DNA of 64,000 bases from Prevotellaceae bacterium UBA4361 (GTDB lineage: Bacteria > Bacteroidota > Bacteroidia > Bacteroidales > Bacteroidaceae). A program made the position numbers and the translations under genes. The stretch lies in assembly GCA_002393575.1 (NCBI GenBank), contig DGSN01000059.1:1-64000 (forward strand). Direction: 5' to 3'. The notes under the pieces were generated by a model. That model had not been told where the DNA came from and made no database searches. It saw only the letters and a program-made list of their open reading frames with translations. Of this stretch, positions 54,222 to 64,000 are shown one piece after another (the first letter of the stretch is position 1; each line of letters starts with the position of its first letter).

Positions 54222-56399
54222 TTACAATTGAGTCAATGGCATGCGCCATGGGCATCCATCTTTCCATCGGCTGCATCCGTATGCGGTCTTTCCCTTGATA
54301 ATGTGTCCTTGTTTGCATTTTGGACATGGCAGCCCAATCCATTCGTCTTGGTTGGGCGTGGAGGAATTGGGTTTTATTTGTGATTGTGACGCAGAAGAGG
54401 TATGTACAGGCTTGGCTTTTGGTTGAAATCCCGCAACATACTGTGATGGTGTCTGTTGGTCTGTGCGACTGACAGGATTACCAGTCTGATTGCTTGTCTG
54501 CTTAGAGGTCGTATGGTCTGGTTGGTTTTCCACCTTCTTTTCAGCCTTTTTTCGAGCTGTCTGTTTCTTCAGGTCTTCCTCGGTAGTGATGGTGATGCGA
54601 CGGTTGGAATGGTCGTTTCGGACGGCATTGACAATGTGGGTCACCATGTCCTTGAGTTCTGCCATGAAGTCCTGCGCCTCGTAGGTACCTCGTTCTATTT
54701 CGCGAAGTTTCTTTTCCCATCGTCCTGTCAGCTCTGCACTTTTGAGAAGTTCTTCGTGGATGAATCCTATGAGTTCCACTCCCGTTGGTGTGGCGAGTAT
54801 GCGCTTGCGCTCACGGCGTATGTATCGTCTCTTGAAGAGTGTCTCGATGATGGCGGCACGAGTGGAAGGTCGGCCTATTCCGTTTTCTTTCAGTGCATCG
54901 CGAAGGGTGTCGTCTTCTACAAACTTTCCTGCTGTTTCCATGGCTCGAAGAAGCGTAGCCTCAGTGTAATAGGCAGGGGGTTGGGTCTGTTTTTCTGTCA
55001 GCATCGGTGTGTGTGGACCTGTTTCGCCTTTCGTAAATGCTGGCAAAACGCGTTCCTCGTCAATGTTTGCCTTGTTCTCGCGTTCATGTACATCGGGCTG
55101 TTGTTGGGAAACTGTTTTTGGATAAAGGACTCGCCAGCCTGGTTCGGTGATTTGTTTGCCGGTGGTCTTGAATTCCACGTTCTCAGCTTGGCCTAAGACT
55201 GTAGTTGTAAGGAATTTGCAATCGGGGTAGAAAACGGCGATGAAGGAACGGGTGACGAGGTCGTAAACCGTGCGCTCCATGTCTGTGAGATTTTGGGCTG
55301 GTTGCCCAATAGGGATAATGGCATGGTGGTCGGTCACTTTTGATGTGTCGAACACTTTCTTCGACTTGGGCAGTTTCTTAGCATAGAGGGGTGCGGTGAA
55401 AGTCTCGTATCCACGGATTCCTTGCAGGATGCTGGAACATTTGGGATAGATGTCGTCGCTAAGGAATGTGGTATCAACTCGCGGATAGGTGGTGTATTTC
55501 TTTTCGTAAAGACTCTGAATCAGGGAAAGGGTGAGGTCTGCTGAATAGCCAAACTTCTTGTTGCAATCGACTTGGAGCGACGTCAAGTCGTAGAGGCGCG
55601 GTGGTGCTTCTGTTCCTTTCTTCGAACTGATATCGGTGATGGTGAAAATGGAGTTCTTCACTTTTTCGAGAAATGCTTCTCCCTCTTCTTTTGTAAGGAA
55701 TTTTCCTTTTGTGGCCTGGAAGGTGGTTTCACGATAGATAGTGGAAAGAATCCAATAAGGCTCGGGTTTGAAATTTTCGATTTCTTGCTGGCGACGAACG
55801 ATGAGTGCAAGAGTTGGGGTTTGTACGCGACCAATGGATAGCACCTGACGGTTCTGTCCATATTTCAATGTGTAGAGACGGGTGCAGTTGATGCCAAGAA
55901 GCCAGTCGCCAATGGCTCGGCTGAGTCCTGCAATATAGAGCTTTTGGTATGCAGCTTGATCTTTGAGGTTTTGGAATCCCTCGCGAATGGCATCGTCGGT
56001 CATGGAGGAAATCCAAAGGCGCTTGACAGGGCATGTGGCTCCTGCCTTTTGCATCACCCATCTCTGTATCAGTTCTCCCTCTTGGCCTGCATCGCCACAG
56101 TTAATGATAGCATCGGCATTTTGCATCAACTTCTGGATAATGGCAAACTGTTTTTTGATACCATCATCGTCTTTCAATTTGATGCCAAAACGAGGTGGGA
56201 TGATGGGCAAGGAATAGATGTCCCAACGTTTCCACTGAGGCGCGTATTCATGGGGCTCTTTCAACTCGCACAAGTGTCCGAAGGTCCATGTCACTTGATA
56301 GCCGTTTCCCTCGATATATCCTGACTGAGTTTTTGTTGCTCCAATGATTCGTGCGATGTCCTTTGCTACACTTGGCTTTTCTGCGATGCAAACTACCAT
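54222..56399 (-). CDS. topB: DNA topoisomerase III
   Basis: 725 residues; type IA topoisomerase that resolves single-stranded and recombination intermediates. Toprim domain with AEKPSVAKDIARIIG and the metal site INCGDAGQEGELI; active Tyr in KYTTYPRVDTTFL; GIGRPSTRAAIIETL motif. A low-complexity Gln/Ser/Thr/Pro linker (about residues 620-685) joins a C-terminal zinc-ribbon-like motif CPKC...GC...GCPW. Chromosomal context with no conjugation genes, so this looks like the host enzyme rather than a plasmid copy. Separated from the V-ATPase genes by a palindromic repeat region. Confidence 0.93.
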   Translation of the reverse strand: MVVCIAEKPSVAKDIARIIGATKTQSGYIEGNGYQVTWTFGHLCELKEPHEYAPQWKRWDIYSLPIIPPRFGIKLKDDDGIKKQFAIIQKLMQNADAIINCGDAGQEGELIQRWVMQKAGATCPVKRLWISSMTDDAIREGFQNLKDQAAYQKLYIAGLSRAIGDWLLGINCTRLYTLKYGQNRQVLSIGRVQTPTLALIVRRQQEIENFKPEPYWILSTIYRETTFQATKGKFLTKEEGEAFLEKVKNSIFTITDISSKKGTEAPPRLYDLTSLQVDCNKKFGYSADLTLSLIQSLYEKKYTTYPRVDTTFLSDDIYPKCSSILQGIRGYETFTAPLYAKKLPKSKKVFDTSKVTDHHAIIPIGQPAQNLTDMERTVYDLVTRSFIAVFYPDCKFLTTTVLGQAENVEFKTTGKQITEPGWRVLYPKTVSQQQPDVHERENKANIDEERVLPAFTKGETGPHTPMLTEKQTQPPAYYTEATLLRAMETAGKFVEDDTLRDALKENGIGRPSTRAAIIETLFKRRYIRRERKRILATPTGVELIGFIHEELLKSAELTGRWEKKLREIERGTYEAQDFMAELKDMVTHIVNAVRNDHSNRRITITTEEDLKKQTARKKAEKKVENQPDHTTSKQTSNQTGNPVSRTDQQTPSQYVAGFQPKAKPVHTSSASQSQIKPNSSTPNQDEWIGLPCPKCKQGHIIKGKTAYGCSRWKDGCPWRMPLTQL

Positions 56400-56403
56400 A
56401 GGG

Positions 56404-56640
56404 AAATGTTTAGTGTTTAATGTTTAGAGTTTAGTGTTTAGAGTCTAACGAGAAGTTTAAAGTGAAAAGTGAATCAACGATTTTTTGTCAACAAATGGAC
56501 ACAAATAAAGCACAAATTTAGATTGTTTTTTGAGATAATTTGTGATAATTCGTTGAATGGAAAATGCCATCTGGCCATCGTTTCACGCTTCAAACTTATC
56601 GTTAGACTCTAAACACTAAACACTAAACACTAAACTCTAA
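56404..56640. repeat. Inverted TTTAGTGTTTAGAG repeat region
   Basis: A perfect 21-bp inverted repeat: 56430-56450 with 56600-56620, made of TTTAGTGTTTAGAG and its complement and followed by tandem CTAAACACT words (56609-56632). The spacer also has GTGATAATTCGTTGAA and CCATCTGGCC words. It fills the gap between topB and ntpK. Confidence 0.75.
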
Positions 56641-57207
<567 letters not shown>

Positions 57208-57208
57208 T

Positions 57209-59071
57209 TTAGCTTTTCACCCTGAATGGTTCATATTCTTTGCCACCGCCTTCGAAATTGGCATTCTTGAAGAACTCTACGAATGTCAATCGCATTGGGT
57301 GTACAAAAGAGGAAATCATGCAAAGGCCAAAGTTGATGCCATGTCCGAAAAGGAGGATGAGCAACATTGGAAGCCAACGTACTGCCCAAGGCATACTGCT
57401 TGTCAGGTCGATAGCCAACTGGTTGAAGACACCACCAAGTACACCACCGGTGAGACCGAGGGCGAAGAGTCGGATATAGCTCAAGAGGTCGCCAAGCAAT
57501 CCTGTCGCCATCCCATAAGTGTCCCATAGTCCTGTTCCGAAATTGAGGAAGATGTTCTTGTCTGGACTATTCAAGAAGAAGATGCCAAGGACGCAGATGC
57601 CCATTAGTGCATAGAGTATGTAGGTAACAACTGTTGGGAGAGCAACTCCACAAGCTGGTAATCCGAAGCAGATGATGGCTGAGATGATAGCAACCACCCA
57701 CGATGTCTTTCCTATGCCATACTTCCATCCGTACAATCTACTTGCTTTCACCGCTGAAAGTACCATGCCGAGTAGAACCTGAATAAGGCCGATGATGACA
57801 GACACAACCATCATTGGTGAATAGCCAAAGATGGTGTAGTTGTTCTCATTGACGAAGAGTTTCTTAACAGGGGCAAGGAACGCCCAGTCTTGTTGGGAAA
57901 GGTCGATGCCGAAGAACGTGCCTGTAAGAAGTCCACAAACAATTGTCATAGCACCCAGATAGATACCCAACTTGGCGTATGGCTTGGATTCTGCATCGAG
58001 TTTCTTCAGCAAGATGATACTTGCCACAAGTACCAGCAAGCCATAGCCCGCATCTCCGAGGCAAAGACCAAAGAAAAGCATGAAGAATGGTGCCAAGAAC
58101 TGAGTGATGTCCAAATCGTGATAATTTGGCAATGAATACATTCTCAGAATAGGCTCGAACAAGGATGTGTAGCTGCCGTTCTTGATTTCGATAGGCACAT
58201 CATCGTCCAATGAAGGATCTTCTGCTTCGTAATAAATCTTGTTCTTGTCTAAGTAGTCCTCAACCTCATTTTCTTTCTCGACAGGAATCCATCCGACCAT
58301 CAGTTTCACAGCATCGTCTGCAATAGACTCTGCGCAAAGATGCACTTTCGAGAGAGAAATGTCGTTGTCGTTTTCAACTTGTGAAGCAAGAATCGTTTTT
58401 CTTCCTTCCGTATTGATTCTCAGGAGATTCTCATGAACTTGTTCCAGCTTTGCTTGAAGTTCTGCTTTTTCGTTGAGATAATATGAAAGAGGACGTTGAG
58501 GAATCTCTAAGTTCTCAGCTGTGATGTCAGGGCGTTCTGGCGAGAAGGTGACGAAATAGATTCTCTTGTCTATCTCATCTATTGGAGTTGCAAAATACTC
58601 GTCAGCCCATTCCTGCTTGAACAACTTATTGGGACACGCATAAAAATTGACTTGATAGCCATTTTGCGCAAGTTCTTCCAACTTCGATGCGTCGAATTCA
58701 CCCCAAGGACGGAGCGACTGAATGCTCTTTTCCACGGATTCAATCTTGTGCTTCAAGGAATTTTCCTCTGACAGAAGTCCTTCAACTTCCTCCACAAGTT
58801 TCAAGCCAGCTGCCTTCACATCTGTTCCGCTCTGGAGATTTACGTTCTTGTATGTCGCTTTCGCAGTATAAGTTTCTTGGGCAAAGTCGAGTGCATTCAA
58901 AGCATTCTTATAGCGTTCTGCCAAGGCTTTGCCAGCTTCAAACTCAGCACTTGTGCTTCCGCTTTGCAATTCCTCGACATGGACAACGCCAATTTTCCGA
59001 ATGTCAGCGAGAAAGTGTTCATATTCCTTATTCGTAACAAGGAAAGTGAATTTCTTCATTTGGGTAATCAT
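57209..59071 (-). CDS. ntpI: V-type ATPase subunit I (a-subunit stator)
   Basis: 620 residues. The N-terminal half is a soluble, partly coiled-coil arm (about 1-310); the C-terminal half has about seven membrane helices starting near FLAPFFMLFFGLCLGDAGYG, a family hallmark, and ends with the half-channel helices around LRLFALGLTGGVLGGVFNQLA. It carries ions to the K ring and ties stator to membrane. The ATG at 59071 overlaps the ntpD stop as ATGA; a second ATG at 59059 is possible. Confidence 0.93.
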   Translation of the reverse strand: MITQMKKFTFLVTNKEYEHFLADIRKIGVVHVEELQSGSTSAEFEAGKALAERYKNALNALDFAQETYTAKATYKNVNLQSGTDVKAAGLKLVEEVEGLLSEENSLKHKIESVEKSIQSLRPWGEFDASKLEELAQNGYQVNFYACPNKLFKQEWADEYFATPIDEIDKRIYFVTFSPERPDITAENLEIPQRPLSYYLNEKAELQAKLEQVHENLLRINTEGRKTILASQVENDNDISLSKVHLCAESIADDAVKLMVGWIPVEKENEVEDYLDKNKIYYEAEDPSLDDDVPIEIKNGSYTSLFEPILRMYSLPNYHDLDITQFLAPFFMLFFGLCLGDAGYGLLVLVASIILLKKLDAESKPYAKLGIYLGAMTIVCGLLTGTFFGIDLSQQDWAFLAPVKKLFVNENNYTIFGYSPMMVVSVIIGLIQVLLGMVLSAVKASRLYGWKYGIGKTSWVVAIISAIICFGLPACGVALPTVVTYILYALMGICVLGIFFLNSPDKNIFLNFGTGLWDTYGMATGLLGDLLSYIRLFALGLTGGVLGGVFNQLAIDLTSSMPWAVRWLPMLLILLFGHGINFGLCMISSFVHPMRLTFVEFFKNANFEGGGKEYEPFRVKS

Positions 59072-59730
59072 ACGTTTGCCTCCTTTCCTTCTTCGTTTTC
59101 TTCGTCATCGTCTTTTTTCTTCAATAGGGCTTCTTCAGCAGCACGCTTTTCCTGAAGCGATTTGAGAATCTTCTGACTCGACTTGGAAAGATTTTCTTCG
59201 TCTTCCATAAAACGCTTAATTTTGCGAATGGCTTCTTGGAAACCGGGTATCTGCACTTTCTCAAAAAGATTCACTTTCTGAGTCGTTTTACGTCGTGCAT
59301 GGTCGAGTAATCCCAATTTTGCCATCACAAATTCACGCTCAACAGCTGTTTTTGCAAGTCCTTGGAGAAGATTGATGCCATCGAAGTACCATTTGGGCGC
59401 ACTGAAAAGTCCGAATGGCTTCACGTCCAACTGGATGTTGTTGAGGACAGGAACACGCACACCTGCCACCTTCTTCACGTCCAGCTCCACATCCTTGAGG
59501 GCAACCAACGACGTATCGAATTCGCCCCAAAGCGCATACATGGATTCGTAACCTGCAATCTGGCTTTCCAGTTTCTTGTCCAAGTCATCAGCCTCCTTCT
59601 TACACTTCTTCACCTCAAGACGCAAGGCTGTTTCCTTGTTCTTGATGATAGGAAGTGTTCGTTGGCGCATCTTCAACTGTTTTTCAATTTGTTGAAGCGA
59701 CGTTTTATTATATTGAAACTTTATTGCCAT
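59068..59730 (-). CDS. ntpD: V-type ATPase subunit D (central stalk)
   Basis: 220 residues, two long coiled-coil helices at the ends (FQYNKTSLQQIEKQLKMRQR and NLSKSSQKILKSLQEKRAAE). Rotates inside the A3B3 ring. The C-terminus is charged (KKKDDDEENEEGKE). Overlaps ntpI by 4 bp and follows ntpB by 66 bp. Confidence 0.92.
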   Translation of the reverse strand: MAIKFQYNKTSLQQIEKQLKMRQRTLPIIKNKETALRLEVKKCKKEADDLDKKLESQIAGYESMYALWGEFDTSLVALKDVELDVKKVAGVRVPVLNNIQLDVKPFGLFSAPKWYFDGINLLQGLAKTAVEREFVMAKLGLLDHARRKTTQKVNLFEKVQIPGFQEAIRKIKRFMEDEENLSKSSQKILKSLQEKRAAEEALLKKKDDDEENEEGKEANV

Positions 59731-59796
59731 TTATCGTAAATGTTTTGAGTTTTCAGTTCTACTTCATTGAAATAAAGATAGAACAAATCAACAAAT

Positions 59797-61119
59797 TCAA
59801 TTCCAATAAATATCGGTAAATTCCTTCTTGATGTTCACCTCCTCAAGCTTGAAGTATTTGCGGAAGAGTCCCCATGTCACGTCAAGCATTTCAGTTGTAT
59901 CTAAGTTCACGTCAATAGCAAGCAGTTTGTCGGCATATTCCTTGGCGAAGTCGAGGCAGCGGTTGTCATAGTCCGTCAGGTCGAAACCGTTTTCCAGTTT
60001 GGTCTTTGCATTAGCAGCATCGGAATACAGACGGATGGCTGCGTTCATCACCTGAGAGTGGTCCTTGCGAGTCTTCTTACCAGCAACGAGCTGCTTCAGA
60101 CGCGACAGTGAACGGAATGGGTCAACGATAACCTTACCAATGTCCGAATCACGGCGAAGGAAGAGCTGACCTTCTGTGATATAACCCGTATTGTCAGGAA
60201 CGGCATGAGTGATGTCGCCACCCGAAAGTGTTGTCACGGCAATGATGGTGATGGAACCGCCTCCTGCTTCCTCTGGGAACTGCACAGCCTTCTCATAAAT
60301 CTTTGCGAGGTCGGAATAGAGAGAGCCAGGCATAGAGTCCTTCGATGGAATCTGGTCCATACGGTTCGACACAATCGAAAGTGAGTCGGCATAGGAAGTA
60401 AGGTCGGTGAGCAGCACAAGTACTTTCTCATGCTTCTCCACAGCGAAATACTCAGCAGCCGTCAGTGCCATATCAGGAACCAGCAGACGTTCTACGGCTG
60501 GATCCTCCGTAGTATTCATGAACGACACAATGCGGTCCATAGCACCGGCATTCGAAAAGGTGTTACGGAAGAAATAGTAGTCATCGTTCGTCATACCCAT
60601 GCCACCCAGGATAATCTTGTCAGCCTTGGCACGCATGGCAACGAGAGCCATTACCTCGTTGAATGGTTGGTCAGGGTCGGCAAAGAATGGAATTTTCTGT
60701 CCTGACACAAGCGTGTTGTTCAAGTCGATACCAGCAATACCCGTTGCAATCAATTCGCTTGGCTGCTTACGACGTACTGGGTTCACCGATGGTCCACCGA
60801 TTTCCACCTCCTTGCCTTCGATTTCAGGACCGCCATCAATAGGATGGCCGTATGCATTGAAGAAGCGTCCTGCCAATTGGTCGCTTACCTTCAGAGATGG
60901 AGCCTTGCCAAGGAAAACGACTTCCGCATTAGTAGGGATGCCACCAGTACCTTCAAAGACCTGAAGCGTTACATTGTCGCCAACAATCTTCACCACCTGT
61001 GCCAGTTTGCCGTCAACCGTGGCAAGTTCGTCATATCCCACGCCTGTAGCCTTGAGGCTGCAAGTGGCCTTGGTGATTTGACTCATCTTTGTGTATATTT
61101 TTTGAAATGCTGTTGCCAT
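59797..61119 (-). CDS. ntpB: V-type ATPase subunit B (regulatory, non-catalytic)
   Basis: 440 residues. Nucleotide-binding-like subunit without a Walker A GKT, as usual for B. Signatures: GYDELATVDGKLAQVV, FNAYGHPIDGGPEIEG, SGQKIPFFADPDQPFNEV and DMALTAAEYFAVEKHEKVLVLLTDLTSYADSL. ATG at 61119. The gap to ntpA is 116 bp. Confidence 0.95.
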   Translation of the reverse strand: MATAFQKIYTKMSQITKATCSLKATGVGYDELATVDGKLAQVVKIVGDNVTLQVFEGTGGIPTNAEVVFLGKAPSLKVSDQLAGRFFNAYGHPIDGGPEIEGKEVEIGGPSVNPVRRKQPSELIATGIAGIDLNNTLVSGQKIPFFADPDQPFNEVMALVAMRAKADKIILGGMGMTNDDYYFFRNTFSNAGAMDRIVSFMNTTEDPAVERLLVPDMALTAAEYFAVEKHEKVLVLLTDLTSYADSLSIVSNRMDQIPSKDSMPGSLYSDLAKIYEKAVQFPEEAGGGSITIIAVTTLSGGDITHAVPDNTGYITEGQLFLRRDSDIGKVIVDPFRSLSRLKQLVAGKKTRKDHSQVMNAAIRLYSDAANAKTKLENGFDLTDYDNRCLDFAKEYADKLLAIDVNLDTTEMLDVTWGLFRKYFKLEEVNIKKEFTDIYWN

Positions 61120-61235
61120 TGTATCTTAAGTATTTTAGTTTTAGTTTTTAGTTCTTAAGCTCTAATGCATATTTTCAAATCAAGAAATACTTTCATCGAA
61201 AACTCATAGACTTAAAAACTGGTCAACTCACAAAC

Positions 61236-62975
61236 CTATTTGAGCATTGCCTTAATTTGTTTAACATAGTCGTAATACTGTTCCGACTTGTAAATCGAGT
61301 AGTTCATCTGCTTGCACAGGTTAATCATCTTCTTGAAGTAATCCACAACATCGAGGAAGTTGTCGAATTCAAATTCATGATTACAAATCTCTGTCACAAG
61401 GTTCAAGATTTCCTCCTGGCGCTCCAGCGATGTAACAGCATCCACCTCGTCGAATGCATCCTGCTGCAGAACCACAAAGTCAATCACTTCCGACTTCCAG
61501 AAAGTGATATGGTAATCCACAGGCACACCATCATCACCGAGGATGTTAATCTGCTCGGCAATTTCCTTACCGCGTTGCATACGAGTCTTCAGAGCCAGCA
61601 CCTTTGGAATCCACTCGTCGTTGATGACACCTTTTATATATTCAGCGAATTCAGGATATTCCAGGTACTTCGAGTAAGAATCAATCGGGTTCACAGCAGG
61701 GTAACGCTTCTTGTCGGCACGCTCCTGCTCCAGTCCATAGAAGCAACGAGCCACCTTTTTCGTACTTTCCGTTACAGGCTCTTTCAAGTTACCACCAGCA
61801 GGAGAAACAGTTCCGATGAAAGTAATGGAACCCACTTCACCATTGTTCAAATAAACATATCCTGCACGTCCATAAAAATTGGAAATCAGCGCAGACAAGT
61901 CCATTGGGAAAGCATCAGGACCAGGCAATTCCTCCATTCGGTTCGACATCTCACGCAATGCCTGTGCCCAGCGAGACGTAGAGTCAGCCATGAGCAGCAC
62001 ACGTAAGCCCATCGAACGGTAATATTCAGCCATCGTCATCGCCGTATAGACAGAAGCTTCACGGGCAGCAACAGGCATGTTCGAAGTATTCGCGATGATG
62101 ATAGTACGCTCCATCAGCTTGCGACCAGTGTGAGGGTCCACCAACTCAGGGAACTCAGTAAAGATTTCCACAACCTCGTTGGCACGCTCGCCACAGGCAG
62201 CGATAATGACGATATCAGCCTCCGCCTGCTTCGAGATAGCATGTTGAAGCACCGTCTTACCCGTTCCAAACGGACCAGGAATAAAGCCAGTACCACCCTC
62301 AACAATCGGATTAAAAGTATCGATGGTGCGCACACCTGTTTCCAGCAGCTTGAACGGACGTGGTTTGCTCTTGTAGTTCGTCATAGCAAACTTCACTGGC
62401 CAATGCTGAACCATCGTCACTTCGATGTCCTTGCCGTCAGCACCTTCCAGAACGGCTATCACGTCATCCACCTTATATTGCCCTTTCTGAACAATTTTTT
62501 TTACCTTGGCAGTTCCTTCCATTTGGAATGGAGCCATAATCTTCAGAGGCTGATGGTTTTCCTCCACCTTACCCAACCAGTCGGAAGCAACCACTTCATC
62601 GCCCACCTTTACGAGAGGCTCGAAGTCCCAGAGACGTTCGCGGTCGAGTGGGTCGGTGTATTGTCCACGCTTCAAGAAAACACCCTCCATCTTGTCGAGG
62701 TCGTTCTGCAAGCCGTCGAAATTCTTCGAAAGCATACCTGGAGCAAGCTGCACCTCAAGCATGTGACCAGTGAATTCTGCCGTAGCACCCACTTTCAGTC
62801 CACGAGTGGATTCAAACACCTGCACGTAAGTGTCTTCACCAATAACCTTAATAACCTCCGACATCAAGCGGTCGCCACCAGTCTCTATATAGCAGATTTC
62901 GCCCTGCATCACTGGTCCATCAACCTTTAGCGTCACCATGTTTGATATAACGCCACTTACTGTACCTTTAGTCAT
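61236..62975 (-). CDS. ntpA: V-type ATPase subunit A (catalytic)
   Basis: 579 residues. Walker A GPFGTGKTV, GERANEVVE, the catalytic Glu region, Walker B VLLMADSTSRWAQALRE and the A-subunit non-homologous region are all present. Hydrolyses or makes ATP on the cytoplasmic side. The 251-bp gap upstream has AATCTTTAAA/TTTAAAGATT inverted words and a CCCTATCGGGC hairpin, possibly an internal control point before ntpA. Confidence 0.96.
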   Translation of the reverse strand: MTKGTVSGVISNMVTLKVDGPVMQGEICYIETGGDRLMSEVIKVIGEDTYVQVFESTRGLKVGATAEFTGHMLEVQLAPGMLSKNFDGLQNDLDKMEGVFLKRGQYTDPLDRERLWDFEPLVKVGDEVVASDWLGKVEENHQPLKIMAPFQMEGTAKVKKIVQKGQYKVDDVIAVLEGADGKDIEVTMVQHWPVKFAMTNYKSKPRPFKLLETGVRTIDTFNPIVEGGTGFIPGPFGTGKTVLQHAISKQAEADIVIIAACGERANEVVEIFTEFPELVDPHTGRKLMERTIIIANTSNMPVAAREASVYTAMTMAEYYRSMGLRVLLMADSTSRWAQALREMSNRMEELPGPDAFPMDLSALISNFYGRAGYVYLNNGEVGSITFIGTVSPAGGNLKEPVTESTKKVARCFYGLEQERADKKRYPAVNPIDSYSKYLEYPEFAEYIKGVINDEWIPKVLALKTRMQRGKEIAEQINILGDDGVPVDYHITFWKSEVIDFVVLQQDAFDEVDAVTSLERQEEILNLVTEICNHEFEFDNFLDVVDYFKKMINLCKQMNYSIYKSEQYYDYVKQIKAMLK

Positions 62976-63226
62976 GTGTGTGATATGAATTGTATTTTTA
63001 TTTATTTTTCTTTAACGAACCTTCGAAGTAATGTAACTATTCAGCGAATAATATTCAGGAGTACCCTATCGGGCAGAACCTTCAGCTCGGCGTAGCCAAA
63101 TCCGACATATCTATTCAAAATCTGTCAAATCTTTAAAATTTTTGCCATAAGGATTTGTTTGATTTGTTAAGATTTAAAGATTTCTAGCCGCAGACTACTC
63201 AAAAAAATGATTCGCATAATAGTTAC

Positions 63227-64000
63227 TTATTTCCTCACAAATTCAGCTGGCACCTGCGCCTCACTTCTCAAATTCTCAATTATGGAGCGGAACGTTTCTT
63301 TACCCTTCTCTGGGTCCAACATCTCCCATCGATTGAGCATTTCTAGTTTGCACAGATAAGCAAAGACAGCATCCAAGTCGAATGGCTCAAAGAAAGTTTG
63401 CTCGTCAAGCCAGTTCCATTTGAAAGCATCGATTCTCTTTTCCTTTTCCACGGGGTCCTCCACATCCACAATCTTCATCAGCTCCACCACATAATCATAT
63501 TCGTTCACCAGATTGAAATCCTTCGTGTTATTAGTGAGAATCATTTCAGTCACCTCGTTATTGCCGAGAATGTATTTCGACACATTCCATCCATAGCGCC
63601 TTGCAAGCAGAGCCGTCAGGATGTTAGTGATGTCAAAATTCATTTTGTACCACTTCGAAATCATCTTGTCAGGGCACTTGGTGGCATACCTATAATACTC
63701 TAACAGCATCTGGTCTTCAGCAAACCAGCCTTCCTTGTCCTTGTTGAAGTCAAACTCGCGGGCATAAACAGACATAAACGACGGATAGCGATGGACATTG
63801 AAGTTCATCGTCCGAGCCGAAGTAATCAAGTCCACATACTGATCCATCGAATAGTTGCCCCAGTCAGAAATCTCCGCATCAGGGTTCTTCAGCAACCTCA
63901 CCAAGTTCAGGCAGTCCTGCTTCAAATAGAAGAAAAACAGCAGCTTCTTGTCCTTCACCGTTAACGTCTCCTCACACTGCTCTCTGAATTCGGCAAAACT
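63227..64000 (-). CDS. DUF2764 family V-ATPase operon protein (N-terminus outside window)
   Basis: 258 codons, open to the window edge with no start needed there, so the N-terminus continues outside; an internal GTG at 63958 is unlikely to be the start. Helical sequence with YGWNVSKYILGNNEVTEMILTNNTKDFNL and KWNWLDEQTFFEPFDLDAVFAYLCKLEML. In Bacteroidales this gene sits upstream of V-ATPase subunit A; no C, F or G subunit gene is seen between A and K, and it may take the place of a stator-rotor connector such as subunit C. That role is inference. Confidence 0.82.
   Translation of the reverse strand, partial: SFAEFREQCEETLTVKDKKLLFFFYLKQDCLNLVRLLKNPDAEISDWGNYSMDQYVDLITSARTMNFNVHRYPSFMSVYAREFDFNKDKEGWFAEDQMLLEYYRYATKCPDKMISKWYKMNFDITNILTALLARRYGWNVSKYILGNNEVTEMILTNNTKDFNLVNEYDYVVELMKIVDVEDPVEKEKRIDAFKWNWLDEQTFFEPFDLDAVFAYLCKLEMLNRWEMLDPEKGKETFRSIIENLRSEAQVPAEFVRK

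Noticed and set aside
54103..54342. 79-codon frame at the 3' end of topB
   Set aside because: Out-of-frame overlap with topB and spacer repeats; no supporting signal.
62976..63226. Possible small gene between DUF2764 and ntpA
   Set aside because: No open frame of note; contains inverted AATCTTTAAA words and a short CCCTATCGGGC hairpin only.

Overview
The window looks like chromosomal DNA of a Bacteroidales bacterium, most likely a gut or rumen member of the Prevotellaceae. The evidence: promoters of the Bacteroidetes type (TTG, about 20 bp, TAnnTTTG), a BspA-like leucine-rich repeat protein, a Bacteroidales-type V-ATPase operon with a DUF2764 gene, a serC-serA-DUF1015 operon, a DUF177-rpmF-fabH-era-der operon, DUF4831 and M64 proteins, and plant-polysaccharide enzymes. 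I cannot name the species. I see no rRNA, tRNA, CRISPR array, insertion sequence or phage gene.

Layout. 1-1.1 kb: a BspA-like surface protein cut by the window edge. 1.5-10.6 kb: the Na+/H+ antiporter nhaA, a small esterase, a secreted thioredoxin-like protein, a twin-ABC ATPase, a FadL-like outer membrane protein and a Gly/Ser/Arg/Tyr-rich secreted protein. 11-21.3 kb: uvrA, an M64 peptidase overlapping cobQ, a TlpA-like lipoprotein, a DUF4831 protein and the NAD(P)H-hydrate repair enzyme. 21.5-25.3 kb: a housekeeping run of hpt, adk, obg, pgeF and a small lipoprotein. 25.5-32.9 kb: a small arabinoxylan-type cluster (GH51, SGNH esterase, two GH43) without SusC/SusD genes. 33-43.4 kb, all on the minus strand: YigZ family, DUF1015, serA, serC, pfkA, a lipoprotein, der, era, fabH, rpmF and DUF177. 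43.5-56.4 kb, minus strand: sensor kinase, TPR protein, gyrA, an M16 pseudopeptidase, kdsB, a class A penicillin-binding protein and topB. 56.6-64 kb, minus strand: V-ATPase subunits K, I, D, B, A and a DUF2764 protein that runs off the window.

The most distinctive content lies between the genes. Spacers carry a mosaic of dispersed repeats: four arrays of 22-nt units, two related 145-149 bp palindromes, several other palindromes, G/C-rich CCTCCC...GGGTTGGGG modules, and runs built from GTGAAGCGTGAAGAG- or ATTCTTCATT-type words. Two of these repeat types appear to have entered genes: one forms the linker between the ATPase halves of UvrA, and another encodes the signal peptide of the DUF4831 protein. 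Two spacers hold a good promoter followed by a strong intrinsic terminator with no gene between them (about 3165-3251 and 28298-28526); these are the best candidates for undescribed small RNAs.

Working together: NhaA and a V-ATPase whose K subunit keeps the Na+-ligand residues suggest sodium-linked energetics. The GH51, GH43 and esterase proteins would debranch arabinoxylan or arabinan in the periplasm or at the surface. serA and serC make serine. No coherent novel defence or metabolic system is visible; the novelty is in the repeats and candidate RNAs.
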